A stretch of 6,250 nt of DNA, taken from positions 1-6,250 of the forward strand of contig JBEKZL010000361.1 in assembly GCA_049509915.1 (NCBI GenBank), in the 5' to 3' direction. This DNA comes from JBEKYD01 sp049509915. Lineage in GTDB: Bacteria > Acidobacteriota > Terriglobia > Bryobacterales > Bryobacteraceae. The position numbers were made by a program, and so were the translations under genes. Positions 1 to 6,184 of the stretch are shown in pieces. The stretch's first letter is position 1, and the number at the start of each line of letters is the position of its first letter. Under the pieces are notes generated by a model. The model was given only the letters and a program-made list of their open reading frames with translations, was not told the DNA's origin and ran no database searches.

Positions 1-67
1 GTTCCAACAGATCGACCAAGAATTGCTCCAGGCGCTTTCGGCATCGACCCATCTGGGCGTCGGTCAT
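1..67 (-). CDS. transposase N-terminus, partial (left IS copy)
   Basis: Reading leftwards from the ATG at 67, the first 22 residues begin MTDAQMGRCRKRLEQFLVD and the frame runs off the window edge. They are identical to the start at 6185 in the right-hand copy. The amphipathic RLEQFLVDLLE stretch resembles the beginning of IS701-family DDE transposases, but 22 residues are too few for a firm family call. There is no Shine-Dalgarno sequence upstream. A second in-frame ATG five codons downstream is an alternative start. The product would catalyse movement of this IS. Confidence 0.6.
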   Translation of the reverse strand, partial: MTDAQMGRCRKRLEQFLVDLLE

Positions 68-72
68 GCCCA

Positions 73-101
73 AACATAACGCCATTTTTATGTTTTGTCA
101 A
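73..101 (-). promoter_or_regulatory. sigma70-type promoter of the IS transposase (left copy)
   Basis: On the minus strand TTGACA (101-96, a perfect -35 box) is followed by a 17-base spacer and TATGTT (78-73, four of six matches to TATAAT). It lies between the IS tip and the transposase ATG at 67, so transcription would start almost exactly at the ATG. The identical arrangement occurs in the right copy. Confidence 0.65.
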
Positions 102-122
102 TACTTAACGAAGTAATACTAA

Positions 123-758
123 GAGTCGCTGGTCCGGCGGACGATTGTGCGCCGTTTCGATATCGCTGTGGACGCTTGTCGCCAATGCCAGCGGCGGGTG
201 CAGGGACGCCATCCGTTACAGATGTTAGATGCGGTGGGAGTGGGCAATGTGCAGTGGGGGCCGGAGGCGCTGACCCTGGCAGCCATTCTCAACAAACAGA
301 TGGGACTGTCGCTGGGGTACACACGGCAAGTCCTGTCCTAATGGGTTCGGACTGGAGGTCAGTCGCGGAGGGTTGTACCGGGCGCTAGCGCGGATGGCGG
401 ACCGGGCGCAGCCAACCTATGACCAATTGGTGGAAACCGCGCGGCAAACTCCCGTCAACGGCATGGACGAAACCGGCTGGAAGGTAGGCGGCCGGCTCCA
501 GTGGTTGCACGTGGCGGTGAGCGCTCAGGTGATCGTATACGCCATTCTACCGGGCCGAGGATACGGATAGTCGGTTGCGATTCTGGAGGCCGAATATGCT
601 GGCTTCCTGATTCACGACGGCTGGGCGCTGATTACCGCTCTGCACTCGCGTTCCATCAAAGTTGTCTGGCCGATTTGCTGAAGCGTTGCCGGGAGATGGC
701 ACAAGTCGCCTCGTCGTCGGCGCTGGCTTTCCCCCGCGCCGTAGAGCATTTACCCTAA
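123..758 (+). pseudogene. IS66-family transposase remnant (tnpC/TnpA-type DDE), multiply broken
   Basis: Similarity to IS66 transposases is clear but moves between frames. From 123 to about 339 (frame 3) the text includes CRQCQRRVQGRHPLQ and a GPEALTLAAILNKQMGLS-type stretch, the zinc-finger-like region and helices typical of IS66. From about 340 to 630 (frame 1) comes LYRALARMADRAQPTYDQLV, then the first catalytic Asp in MDETGW (codon 466-468), VYAILPGRGYG, a TAG stop at 568-570, and the second Asp in HDGW (616-618). From about 630 to 758 (frame 3) comes HQSCLADLLKRCREM, ending in FPRAVEHLP. Two frameshifts, one nonsense codon, loss of the start (cut by the IS ending at 121) and loss of the C-terminus with the catalytic Glu make it non-functional. 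The usual IS66 accessory genes (tnpA/tnpB type) are absent. Confidence 0.9.
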
Positions 759-767
759 AAACGGCAG

Positions 768-1133
768 TTAGGCTGGAGCATCAGCGAGCCGGCCGGTGTT
801 GCCGATGACCTTGCCACCCAGGAATTGACGAAACGCGGCGCTGAGAATCAGCTTCCAGCGATCCCCTTGCGTCAACTGCTCCGCAGTCGCTTTGATTAGC
901 TTGAGAAGCCCGCTCACTTTGGTCAGAATTTCTGCGATCTGCGAGGCCCCCGCGTGCGTACTCGTGATCTCCACCGTGGTCTGATTCCCGTGGCGGGTTT
1001 GCCGCGCGATGCCGTGCAGTGTTAACGGCCGCGAGGTGATCGCTTCGGCGCGTTTGTCCGGCGTCCCCAAGCGCATGAAGATCGTCAGCCGCCCCGGCGA
1101 GCATGGATCGCAGCAAACGTCTCCGGCATTCAC
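768..1133 (-). pseudogene. C-terminal fragment of a probable DDE transposase
   Basis: The minus-strand frame ending at the TAA at 768-770 encodes 121 residues. Its conserved-looking core contains RPLTLHGIARQTRHGNQTT, VEITSTHAG, ATAEQLTQGDRWKLILSAAF and RQFLGGK. Tails with (TV)TSTH, AEQLT..RW..IL and FL.G blocks are familiar to me from IS4-like DDE transposases, but I cannot fix the family. No catalytic core precedes it: upstream (above 1133) the strand is occupied by a group II intron reverse transcriptase fragment on the other strand. The ATG at 1133 is therefore probably not a true start. It adjoins the IS66 remnant tail to tail (758/768). An expressed small protein is possible but unlikely. 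Confidence 0.55.
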
Positions 1134-1146
1134 TCAGCCACGCGCC

Positions 1147-1385
1147 TTGACAGTCAATTTGATGGAGCAGGTATGCGCCCCGAAGAACCTTCTTCTCGCG
1201 TACCGGCGGGTTCGCTCCAATAAGGGAAAGCCGGCGTGGACAGGATGAACGTTCACGAACTGGCCGACTGGCTTCGGGAACATAGTTCGGCGTTGATGGC
1301 TCCACTGCTGGATGGGACCTACCGGCCCCAGCCCGTGCGTGGAGTGCAGATCCCGAAGCCGGGCGGAGGACAACGCCTACCCGAT
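1147..1385 (+). pseudogene. group II intron reverse transcriptase/maturase, N-terminal fragment with frameshift
   Basis: Frame 1 reads LMEQVCAPKNLLLAYRRV then RSNKGKPA and stops at 1246-1248. From 1236 frame 3 continues with VDRMNVHELADWLREH, LLDGTYRPQPVRGVQIPKPG and GGQR. Together these match the start of bacterial group II intron-encoded proteins: the RT-0/RT-1 region with NKG..GVDGM, LL.GTY.P.PVR and the IPK..G.R block. A one-base shift near 1235 breaks the frame. Similarity ends near 1385, before the RT palm with its YADD motif, so the maturase (X) and any endonuclease domain are missing. I saw no intron RNA domain V downstream. It is a dead scrap; the family call is secure, its extent approximate. 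Confidence 0.85.
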
Positions 1386-1535
1386 CCAGCCTACCAGTGG
1401 CTCGGTTCCGTCGACTCTACGAATGGTTCGCTGCGGCCTGCCGCGATGCGTTGTACGGATATACTGCACTGGCCGGGCATCCGCATGGGATCGAGCCAGT
1501 ACCCTGCTCCCCTTTTAAACCGCCCCCGCCCTACC
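1386..1535 (+). other. unassigned segment between the intron fragment and the protease 3' end
   Basis: No recognisable gene. Plus-strand frame 2 is open here and reads VARFRRLYEWFAAACRDALY then GYTALAGHPHGIEPVP, stopping at 1556-1558 inside the protease 3' end. The first part looks like a helical protein piece, but I cannot attach it to a family. No clear intrinsic terminator for the protease (a GC stem followed by a T-run on the minus strand) is visible. Confidence 0.4.
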
Positions 1536-3110
1536 TCACGCTCGCGTCCCGCTGCTGACCTTGTGCCGCGTATCTTGCTCGCTGCCTCCCAACGCGGCCA
1601 GCAGATTCTCGCCCGATGGCGACCCTAATCCGGTGCACGCGTCCCATCCCGGACCCGCCGAATACGCGCCGTTCGAGCCTTCGGTGATGTCATGGAATGC
1701 CTTCTTCGAGCTGGCGAGCCCATAAAGGGCCGGCTGGAGGAGCCCCAACGGTTTCCCGAACTTCTCGTTGAGCAGCGCAATCAGCCCGCTCCATAAAGGC
1801 GCGACCGCGCTGGTGCCTCCGATCACCATGGAATCCCCGTCCACCAGCACCTGGTATCCGGTTTCAGGGTCGGCATCCCCCGCCACATCCGGCACGCCCC
1901 GCCCACCGCCGGAAGGAGGCTTCACGCCGGTCTGCCAGGACGGTAATGGAAACACCGCGCTGTACCCTCCGCCCGTGGCGCCGCCTTGCGCGCCGTCGTT
2001 CCACACCGTCTCGCTCGTAATCGCGCCGTTGGCGCTCTCGAGGCTGGTGCCGCCACAGGCTAAAATGTGCGGGCTGGATGCGGGGAAATCCACATGGTTT
2101 TTGCCGTCAGTCACGCCGTCGCTCGAACCGTCGTCGCCCGCCGCCGCGCAAATGCTCACGCCTAGCAGAGCCCCGGCTTGCGCCGCCGTATCGAACGCCG
2201 TCATGGCTTGTTGCGTCCAGGTCGATTCCGCCCCTCCCCAACTGATCGAGATCACCGAAGGTCTGTTGGTCGCGTCGTGAATCGCCGTGGTGAGCGCGTC
2301 CTGAAACCCGCTGGTGGTGTTGGGCGCAAAGTACACCACGATGCGCGCGCCCGGCGCTACCGACCCGGACACCTCGATGTCCAGCAGCACCTCTCCATCG
2401 GCGCCGTTGGGGTTGGTCGGTTTATTCTTCGCTTTATCCACCAAAACCGCGACCACCGTGGGTTCCTTTACCCCGACCGAAGCGAAGTAGGTTTTCAGAT
2501 CCGCTGGACGATAACCGCCGCCCAGTTCCAGAATGCCGATGGTCTGCCCCGTCCCGTCGACATCGAGCGGGAACTGGTAGAGCTGCGCAACCTGCCGCGG
2601 CGTATAGGAAACCGACGCCGCGGCTTTTGGCGTCGGCGTGCGCGGCTTCACGTGGCGAAAATGCGCCTTCGCCTGAGGCCGGTTGTCCAGCCCTAGCACG
2701 GCCTCGATCGACCCCGCTATCTCCTCCGGAACCTGGATGGCGCCGGTGCGTGCCCGGTACCGGGTTCCCTCGTGCTCGTAGCGCGCGAAGGGGACCTCGA
2801 AGGCCTTCGACATATTCTCCGCAGTTCCTTCCAGCTTCACCGTGCGGCGCTCGGGCGCCACTTCGGTCACCGTTAGCGCGTACTCATCGGCGAATGCCTT
2901 GACCCGATCGACGGCGTCCGGATCGGCGCCGTACCTGGCGGCGAACTCTTCCCGCGAGATCGCGGGGCCGCCTGTCTGAACACCCTCCAGGCGTGTCTTC
3001 GGCTTGAGGATCACGGAAACTTCCACGACTTCGTCCTTCGGCACTTCGCCTACCCGCGTGCCGACCGGACGCCGTTCGCTTCCCGGGAGCTGAACTTTCC
3101 TGCTGGCCAT
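1536..3110 (-). CDS. sedolisin-family (S53) serine-carboxyl pro-protease, kumamolisin-like
   Basis: This is the only complete gene here, 524 residues from the ATG at 3110. That start is chosen because AGGAGAGG lies just upstream; the same frame is open to 3221, but the added residues look non-coding. An N-terminal pro-domain (about 25-160, with ISREEFAARYGADP and AFEVPFARY) is the Pro-kumamolisin activation domain. The catalytic domain starts near 166 (VSYTPRQVAQLYQFP). Catalytic residues by comparison with kumamolisin are E240 and D244 (in GADGEVLLDIEV), oxyanion D326 (AAAGDDGSSDG) and nucleophile S434 (GGTSAVAPLWSG). The calcium site is D474 (HDIT) with G486, G488 and D490 (AGPGWD). SISWGG (288-293) is also diagnostic. 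Sedolisins are acid-active endopeptidases that remove their own pro-region and are usually secreted. No classical signal peptide is visible, as is common in this group. It diverges from the amidohydrolase remnant. Family assignment is very secure; substrate is unknown. Confidence 0.97.
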   Translation of the reverse strand: MASRKVQLPGSERRPVGTRVGEVPKDEVVEVSVILKPKTRLEGVQTGGPAISREEFAARYGADPDAVDRVKAFADEYALTVTEVAPERRTVKLEGTAENMSKAFEVPFARYEHEGTRYRARTGAIQVPEEIAGSIEAVLGLDNRPQAKAHFRHVKPRTPTPKAAASVSYTPRQVAQLYQFPLDVDGTGQTIGILELGGGYRPADLKTYFASVGVKEPTVVAVLVDKAKNKPTNPNGADGEVLLDIEVSGSVAPGARIVVYFAPNTTSGFQDALTTAIHDATNRPSVISISWGGAESTWTQQAMTAFDTAAQAGALLGVSICAAAGDDGSSDGVTDGKNHVDFPASSPHILACGGTSLESANGAITSETVWNDGAQGGATGGGYSAVFPLPSWQTGVKPPSGGGRGVPDVAGDADPETGYQVLVDGDSMVIGGTSAVAPLWSGLIALLNEKFGKPLGLLQPALYGLASSKKAFHDITEGSNGAYSAGPGWDACTGLGSPSGENLLAALGGSEQDTRHKVSSGTRA

Positions 3111-3116
3111 TGGCTT

Positions 3117-3124
3117 CCTCTCCT
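3117..3124 (-). promoter_or_regulatory. ribosome binding site of the S53 protease
   Basis: Minus-strand AGGAGAGG ends six bases before the ATG at 3110. This strong Shine-Dalgarno match decides the start codon against the longer upstream reading (from 3221), which lacks one. Confidence 0.8.
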
Positions 3125-3148
3125 GCTCTCCATATGGGAGCATCCGTA

Positions 3149-3154
3149 AGTATA
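3149..3154 (-). promoter_or_regulatory. possible -10 box for the protease
   Basis: Minus-strand TATACT (five of six matches to TATAAT) lies 39 bases upstream of the protease ATG and would give a leader of roughly 30 bases containing the ribosome binding site. No good -35 box stands 16-18 bases further upstream, so this is weak evidence. Confidence 0.3.
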
Positions 3155-3207
3155 GACGGCCTGGACAAAAATGGCCTCTGGGGCCTTGCCGTGTCTGTAC
3201 TGCGCCG

Positions 3208-3231
3208 CACCAAAACCACAATAGTTTGGTG
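3208..3231. repeat. short inverted repeat in the divergent intergenic region
   Basis: CACCAAA (3208-3214) and TTTGGTG (3225-3231) are a perfect 7-base inverted repeat around a 10-base loop. It lies between the protease (starting at 3110) and the amidohydrolase remnant (ATG at 3245). It could be an operator for one or both divergent genes or a hairpin in either leader. There is no T-run, so a terminator is unlikely. Confidence 0.35.
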
Positions 3232-3244
3232 GGATATTGGCTGA

Positions 3245-3425
3245 ATGAAGTTCCCGCTGCTCCTCCTTACTACTGTCGATCCTGCTTGCGGAGCGCTATG
3301 ACCTGGTCATCGCTAACGGGCAAATCGTCGATGGTACCGCCTCACCTTGGTACGAAGCCGACGTCGGAATCCGCGACGGCCATATTGCGGCTGTCGGCCG
3401 CCTCGATTCAGTCGCCGCCAAATCG
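3245..3425 (+). pseudogene. amidohydrolase N-terminal fragment (N-acyl-D-amino-acid deacylase / D-aminoacylase type)
   Basis: From 3297 frame 3 reads YDLVIANGQIVDGT, then ASPWYEADVGIRDGHIAAVG and RLDSVAAKS. This is the characteristic first beta-sandwich strand pair of metal-dependent amidohydrolases, and the G(T)xSPW.xADVGIRDG.IAA.G form is typical of D-aminoacylase-like members. An ATG at 3245 begins MKFPLLLLTTV, which looks like a signal peptide, but it is in frame 2 and meets TGA at 3299-3301. A one-base slip between about 3270 and 3296 separates signal and enzyme. The gene stops being recognisable near 3425, before any metal-binding HxH motif, where recombinase sequence takes over in another frame. 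Intact homologues are roughly 500 residues long, so over 85% is lost. It diverges from the protease; both may once have served extracellular peptide breakdown (inference). Confidence 0.75.
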
Positions 3426-3426
3426 T

Positions 3427-4577
3427 CGCGCCGCCGGTTACGCCGAACGCACGCTACGCAAGCAGCGAACGGTCGTTAAAGCCTTCGCCCGATGGGCGAG
3501 ACGGAAACAGATCGCCGGAAACGATCTCAACGATGGTCATATCGCCGCGTTCGCGTCACGTTCGCCCCGAAACCGGAAGGCTCATGTGAAATTTGAGCTG
3601 GCAGCGATGCGACTATTCTTTGAGTACCTGCGTGGTTACGCCGGCCTGCAACGGCCAGCCCTGCAAAATGATGTTTCTGCGGCTGACGCCCTTCTTCAGA
3701 ACTACAAGGATTATCTGCGCGAAAGACCGCGGGCTCACCGAGAACTCGCTGCTGGTTTACGTGCCGTTCGTTCGAGACTTTCTCGCCGCGCAGACCACGC
3801 AAGCCGGCGGCGTGTCCCCGAAGTGCTTCGGCACGCTGATCATCCGAAACTTCATTCTGGAGCACACACTCGATCGGTCCAGCGAGTATGCCCGGCTGCT
3901 ATGCACGGCACTGCGGCCGTTTTCTCCTTCTGTGCGGCCAGACCTCGCGGGACCTCTCTAATGCCGTTCCCATGTTCCGCAAATATCGCCAGTCCGTGCC
4001 GCCCGCGTTTCTCTCGCCCAGCGAAGTAGAAGATGTACTGGCGGCACCGGGATCGACGCTCAGTGGGCGCCGCGACCACGCGATCTTACTTCTGCTTGCT
4101 CGACTCGGCCTGCGTGGGGGTGAAGTCGTCGCGCTCGAACTTGACGACATTCGTTGGCGGGCTGGAGAGATCGTCGTCCGCGGCAAAGGCCGGATGGTGG
4201 ACCATTTGCCGTTACTCTCGGACGTGGGCGAGGCTCTGGCCCTGTACCTTCGCGAAGACCGTGGGGTCGGCGCCTCGCGGCGAATCTTCCTCCGCACATG
4301 GGCGCCCCGTACTGGCCTGACGGGACCGGCGGCGGTTGGTCATATTGTACGGCGGGTGCTCGCCCAAGCCGGAGTGCGTCGCTCGGGCCGCGGTACTGCC
4401 CATCTGTTCCGTCACGGATTAGCGACCAAAATGATTCGCCACGGTGCCTCCATATCGGAGATCGCGGAGGTCCTCCGGCATCGCTCGCAGACTACGACCG
4501 CGATCTACGCCCAGGTATCCTTCGAGGCATTGCGTGCGGTTGCCCTGCCGTGGCCAACTACGGGAGGTGCCCGATGA
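3427..4577 (+). pseudogene. ritA: RIT tyrosine recombinase A, 5'-truncated with two frameshifts
   Basis: The recombinase can be followed through three frames. Frame 1, about 3427-3725 (GYAERTLRKQRTVVKAFARW, the SAM-like N-terminal DNA-binding part). Frame 2, about 3726-3915 (DRGLTENSLLVYVPFVRDFL). Frame 3, about 3915-4577 (TSRDLSNAVPMFRKYR through the catalytic domain). The shift at 3721-3726 looks like an extra A in cgcgaaagaccg. The second, near 3915, probably removed a few bases. The catalytic domain is complete: Arg in GLRGGE (4113-4115), Lys in RGKGRM (4185-4187), His and Arg in HLFRHG (4401-4403, 4410-4412), His in LRHRS (4479-4481), and Tyr nucleophile in AIYAQV (4506-4508). The true start is missing. 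A 229-codon frame from 3888 holds the whole catalytic domain but has no evident ribosome binding site. Its stop overlaps the ritB start. Confidence 0.88.
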
Positions 4578-5519
4578 GCGCCCTGCGCGACGCCCTGGTG
4601 CACTATGTGGCGCTCCGACGAGCACTCGGCACGCAACTCCAAGAGCCGGCCATGACGCTCGTCCATTTCCTGGAATTTCTTGAGCGGGAGGGAGCGGAGT
4701 TCATCACTTCAGAACTTGCCCTCCGTTGGGCGATGGAGCCCAAACTTGTCCAACGTGCTACATGGGCGCGCCGCCTCGGCATGGTGAGACGATTCGCCTC
4801 TTGGCTCAGCACAATCGACCCCAGGACTAAGGTGCCGCCGCGGCGGTTACTCGCGGCCCGCCGACGGCGCAACAAGCCGCACATCTTCACGGAACAGGAG
4901 ATCGCACGATGAATGGGTGAAGCGGCCATACTCAGCTCCTCCACCGGATTGCGGGCAACCACCTACGTGACCCTGATTGGACTTTTCAGCGCCACAGGCA
5001 TCCGCCCAGGGGAGGCTCTGGCTCTCGACGTAGGTGACGTGGATCTGCAAAACGGTATGCTTGCGATTCGCGAATCAAAGTTCGCCACGTCCCGCTTCGT
5101 TCCAGTCGAAGACTCGACGCGCACTGCCCTTGCGCTATGCAAGACAGCGTGACAAACTCTGTCCGCGACCTACAACGGAGGCGTTCCTCGTCTCCGAGCG
5201 CGGCAAACGAGTGCCTGGCGGTGTGGCCCGTCGCACTTTCGCCGGGATGTCATGTTCCATCGGCCTCCGGGCGCCCACTGGGAGTCGGCGCATCGGTCGT
5301 GGGCCAAGGCTTCAGGATTTTCGTCACGGTTTCGCGACTCGCAGGCTGATCGAATGGTACCAGGCGGGCCTTGACGTGGGGCGCGAACTGCCGAAGCTTG
5401 CCACCTACCTGGGCCAAGTCGATGTCGGGCACACCTACTGGTATATCGAGGCGGTTCCGGAACTCCTCCAACTTGCCACCGAACGCCTGGTAGGACCTCA
5501 GCCCAGAGGGGAACGATGA
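4574..5519 (+). pseudogene. ritB: RIT tyrosine recombinase B, premature stop and frameshift
   Basis: The start ATG (4574) overlaps the ritA stop, with GGGAGG eight bases upstream. Frame 2 encodes the N-terminal core-binding domain (MSALRDALVHYVALRRALG, WARRLGMVRRFASWL, HIFTEQEIAR) and hits TGA at 4910-4912. The same frame resumes at once with MGEAAILSSSTGLRATT, carrying catalytic Arg in TGIRPGEAL (5003-5005) and Lys in RESKFATSRF (5078-5080), then runs into TGA at 5150-5152. A one-base shift around 5127-5138 moves to frame 3: RYARQRDKL, GLRAPTGSRRIGRGPRLQDF, LPKLATYLGQVDVGHTYWY, ending at 5519. Box II Arg is 5322-5324 and the Tyr nucleophile is probably 5442-5444. Gln replaces the usual His in both box II (LQDFRH, 5313-5315) and box III (LGQ). 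Without its two lesions it would be about 315 residues, normal for this family. Confidence 0.88.
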
Positions 5520-6043
5520 GCGTTTCCAGCTTGCAGTCCCGCCTTCAGCGTTTCTTCACCGACCGCTTGCTGAAGCAACAAGGGGCAAGCCAATATACCG
5601 CTGCGGCTTACCGAGATGCCTTTCGGCTACTCCTCCAGTTCGGCTGTAAACGCCTCGGGCGGTCGCCATCCAAACTGCTCATCGAAGATCTTGATGTTCC
5701 CTTCCTTGGGCAGTTTCTCCAATACCTCGAAGTCGACCGTGGCAACTGCACACGGACGCGAAACAACCGCCTGGCTGCAATCCATGCCTTCTTCCAATAC
5801 GTAGCGATCAGTGAACCAGCCTGCGCCTTGCAGTGCCAACGCGTCCTTGCGATCCCTTCAAAGCGCTACGAGCGCGGCCCAGTGGAGTTTTTGACAGAGG
5901 AAGAGACTGCCGCCCTTGTCGCAGCTCCTAATCCTTGCACATGGATCGGACGGCGGGATAAGGCGCTGCTGCTCGTCGTCGTTCAGACGGGCTTCCGGAA
6001 TAGCGAGATCACGTCCCTTCGCCAACAGGACGTCGAGTTCGGC
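5516..6043 (+). pseudogene. ritC: RIT tyrosine recombinase C, 3'-truncated
   Basis: The ATG at 5516 overlaps the ritB stop and follows a good ribosome binding site (GAGGGG, four bases before the start). The first 176 residues are intact: the N-terminal core-binding domain (MSVSSLQSRLQRFFTDRLL, YTAAAYRDAFRLLLQFGCK, NRLAAIHAFFQYV), the linker EFLTEEETAALVAA, then the start of the catalytic domain (RRDKALLLVVVQTGFRNSEI, with the first catalytic Arg at 5996-5998) up to SLRQQDVEFG. Family members continue here with a GKGRK-type lysine block. This one instead reads into an unrelated 14-residue tail and stops at 6086-6088. Lys, box II His/Arg, box III His and the Tyr nucleophile are all missing, so it cannot recombine DNA, though a DNA-binding stub might be made. 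Confidence 0.87.
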
Positions 6044-6130
6044 AGCCTGTCCAAGTCATACCAAAGCCAGGGCGGCTGCGCGACATGAAAGTGAAGACAG
6101 ACAGCGAGTCGCTGCTGTTCGGTTTTAATC
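6044..6130 (+). other. unassigned scrap between ritC and the right IS copy
   Basis: These 87 bases match neither the expected ritC continuation nor the IS. In frame 3 they read VIPKPGRLRDMKVKTDSESL then LFGFN, which I cannot assign. They end in CTA immediately before the IS tip (CTAG junction at 6130-6133). They may be a third fragment left by a deletion or an earlier insertion. Confidence 0.4.
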
Positions 6131-6150
6131 TAGTATTACTTCGTTAAGTA

Positions 6151-6179
6151 TTGACAAAACATAAAAATGGCGTTATGTT
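6151..6179 (+). promoter_or_regulatory. sigma70-type promoter of the IS transposase (right copy)
   Basis: Perfect -35 TTGACA (6151-6156), 17-base spacer, and -10 TATGTT (6174-6179). The predicted start of transcription, about seven bases after the -10 box, coincides with the ATG at 6185, so the mRNA would be leaderless or nearly so. AT-richness makes this stretch stand out from the GC-rich surroundings. Confidence 0.65.
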
Positions 6180-6184
6180 TGGGC

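Larger units (their letters stand above)
1..121 (-). mobile_element. 5' end of an outward-facing insertion sequence (left copy)
   Basis: Positions 2-121 are the exact reverse complement of 6131-6250, so the same 120 bases stand at both window ends in inverted orientation. Identity stops abruptly after 121, where the IS66-like coding sequence begins, so this is the tip of the inserted element. Read on the minus strand, the first shared bases are TAG followed by TATTACTTCG, preceded by T (giving TTAG); the right copy is preceded by C (CTAG). As I recall, IS701-type elements target and duplicate YTAR, which both junctions fit. The tip carries a promoter and a transposase start. The rest of the element lies outside the window. 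The repeat is certain; the IS family is an inference. Confidence 0.85.
3427..6043 (+). mobile_element. degenerate RIT (recombinase-in-trio) element
   Basis: Three different tyrosine recombinase genes follow each other on one strand with ATGA stop/start overlaps at 4574-4577 and 5516-5519. This is the defining layout of RIT elements (ritA-ritB-ritC), which are normally bounded by inverted terminal repeats. Here the left boundary is a junction with an amidohydrolase fragment near 3425, and the right boundary is lost inside ritC near 6043. Neither terminal repeat survives. Every gene is damaged, so the element cannot move by itself. The reading frames can still be followed almost continuously, suggesting fairly recent decay. 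Confidence 0.88.

Noticed and set aside
781..1305. 174-codon minus-strand open frame over the transposase and intron fragments
   Set aside because: It is a shadow frame: the recognisable transposase tail lies in the other minus frame (768-1133), and the group II reverse transcriptase lies on the plus strand. Its Arg-rich composition is typical of antisense reading of GC-rich DNA.
1386..1535. Group II intron RNA domain V/VI downstream of the reverse transcriptase fragment
   Set aside because: No short GC hairpin with an AGC-type catalytic triad and GNRA loop followed by a bulged-A stem was seen; the protein itself stops long before its normal end.
1768..2696. Long plus-strand open frames opposite the protease
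   Set aside because: Antisense shadows of a GC-rich, intact minus-strand gene; their translations are Pro/Arg-rich with no family pattern.
3126..3140. CCATATGG palindrome upstream of the protease as an operator
   Set aside because: The perfect part is only eight bases, flanking pairing needs a bulge, and it sits between the putative start of transcription and the ribosome binding site with no further support.
3111..3221. 37-residue N-terminal extension of the protease
   Set aside because: No ribosome binding site at 3221, Cys/Trp-rich non-domain residues, and a strong AGGAGAGG before the ATG at 3110.
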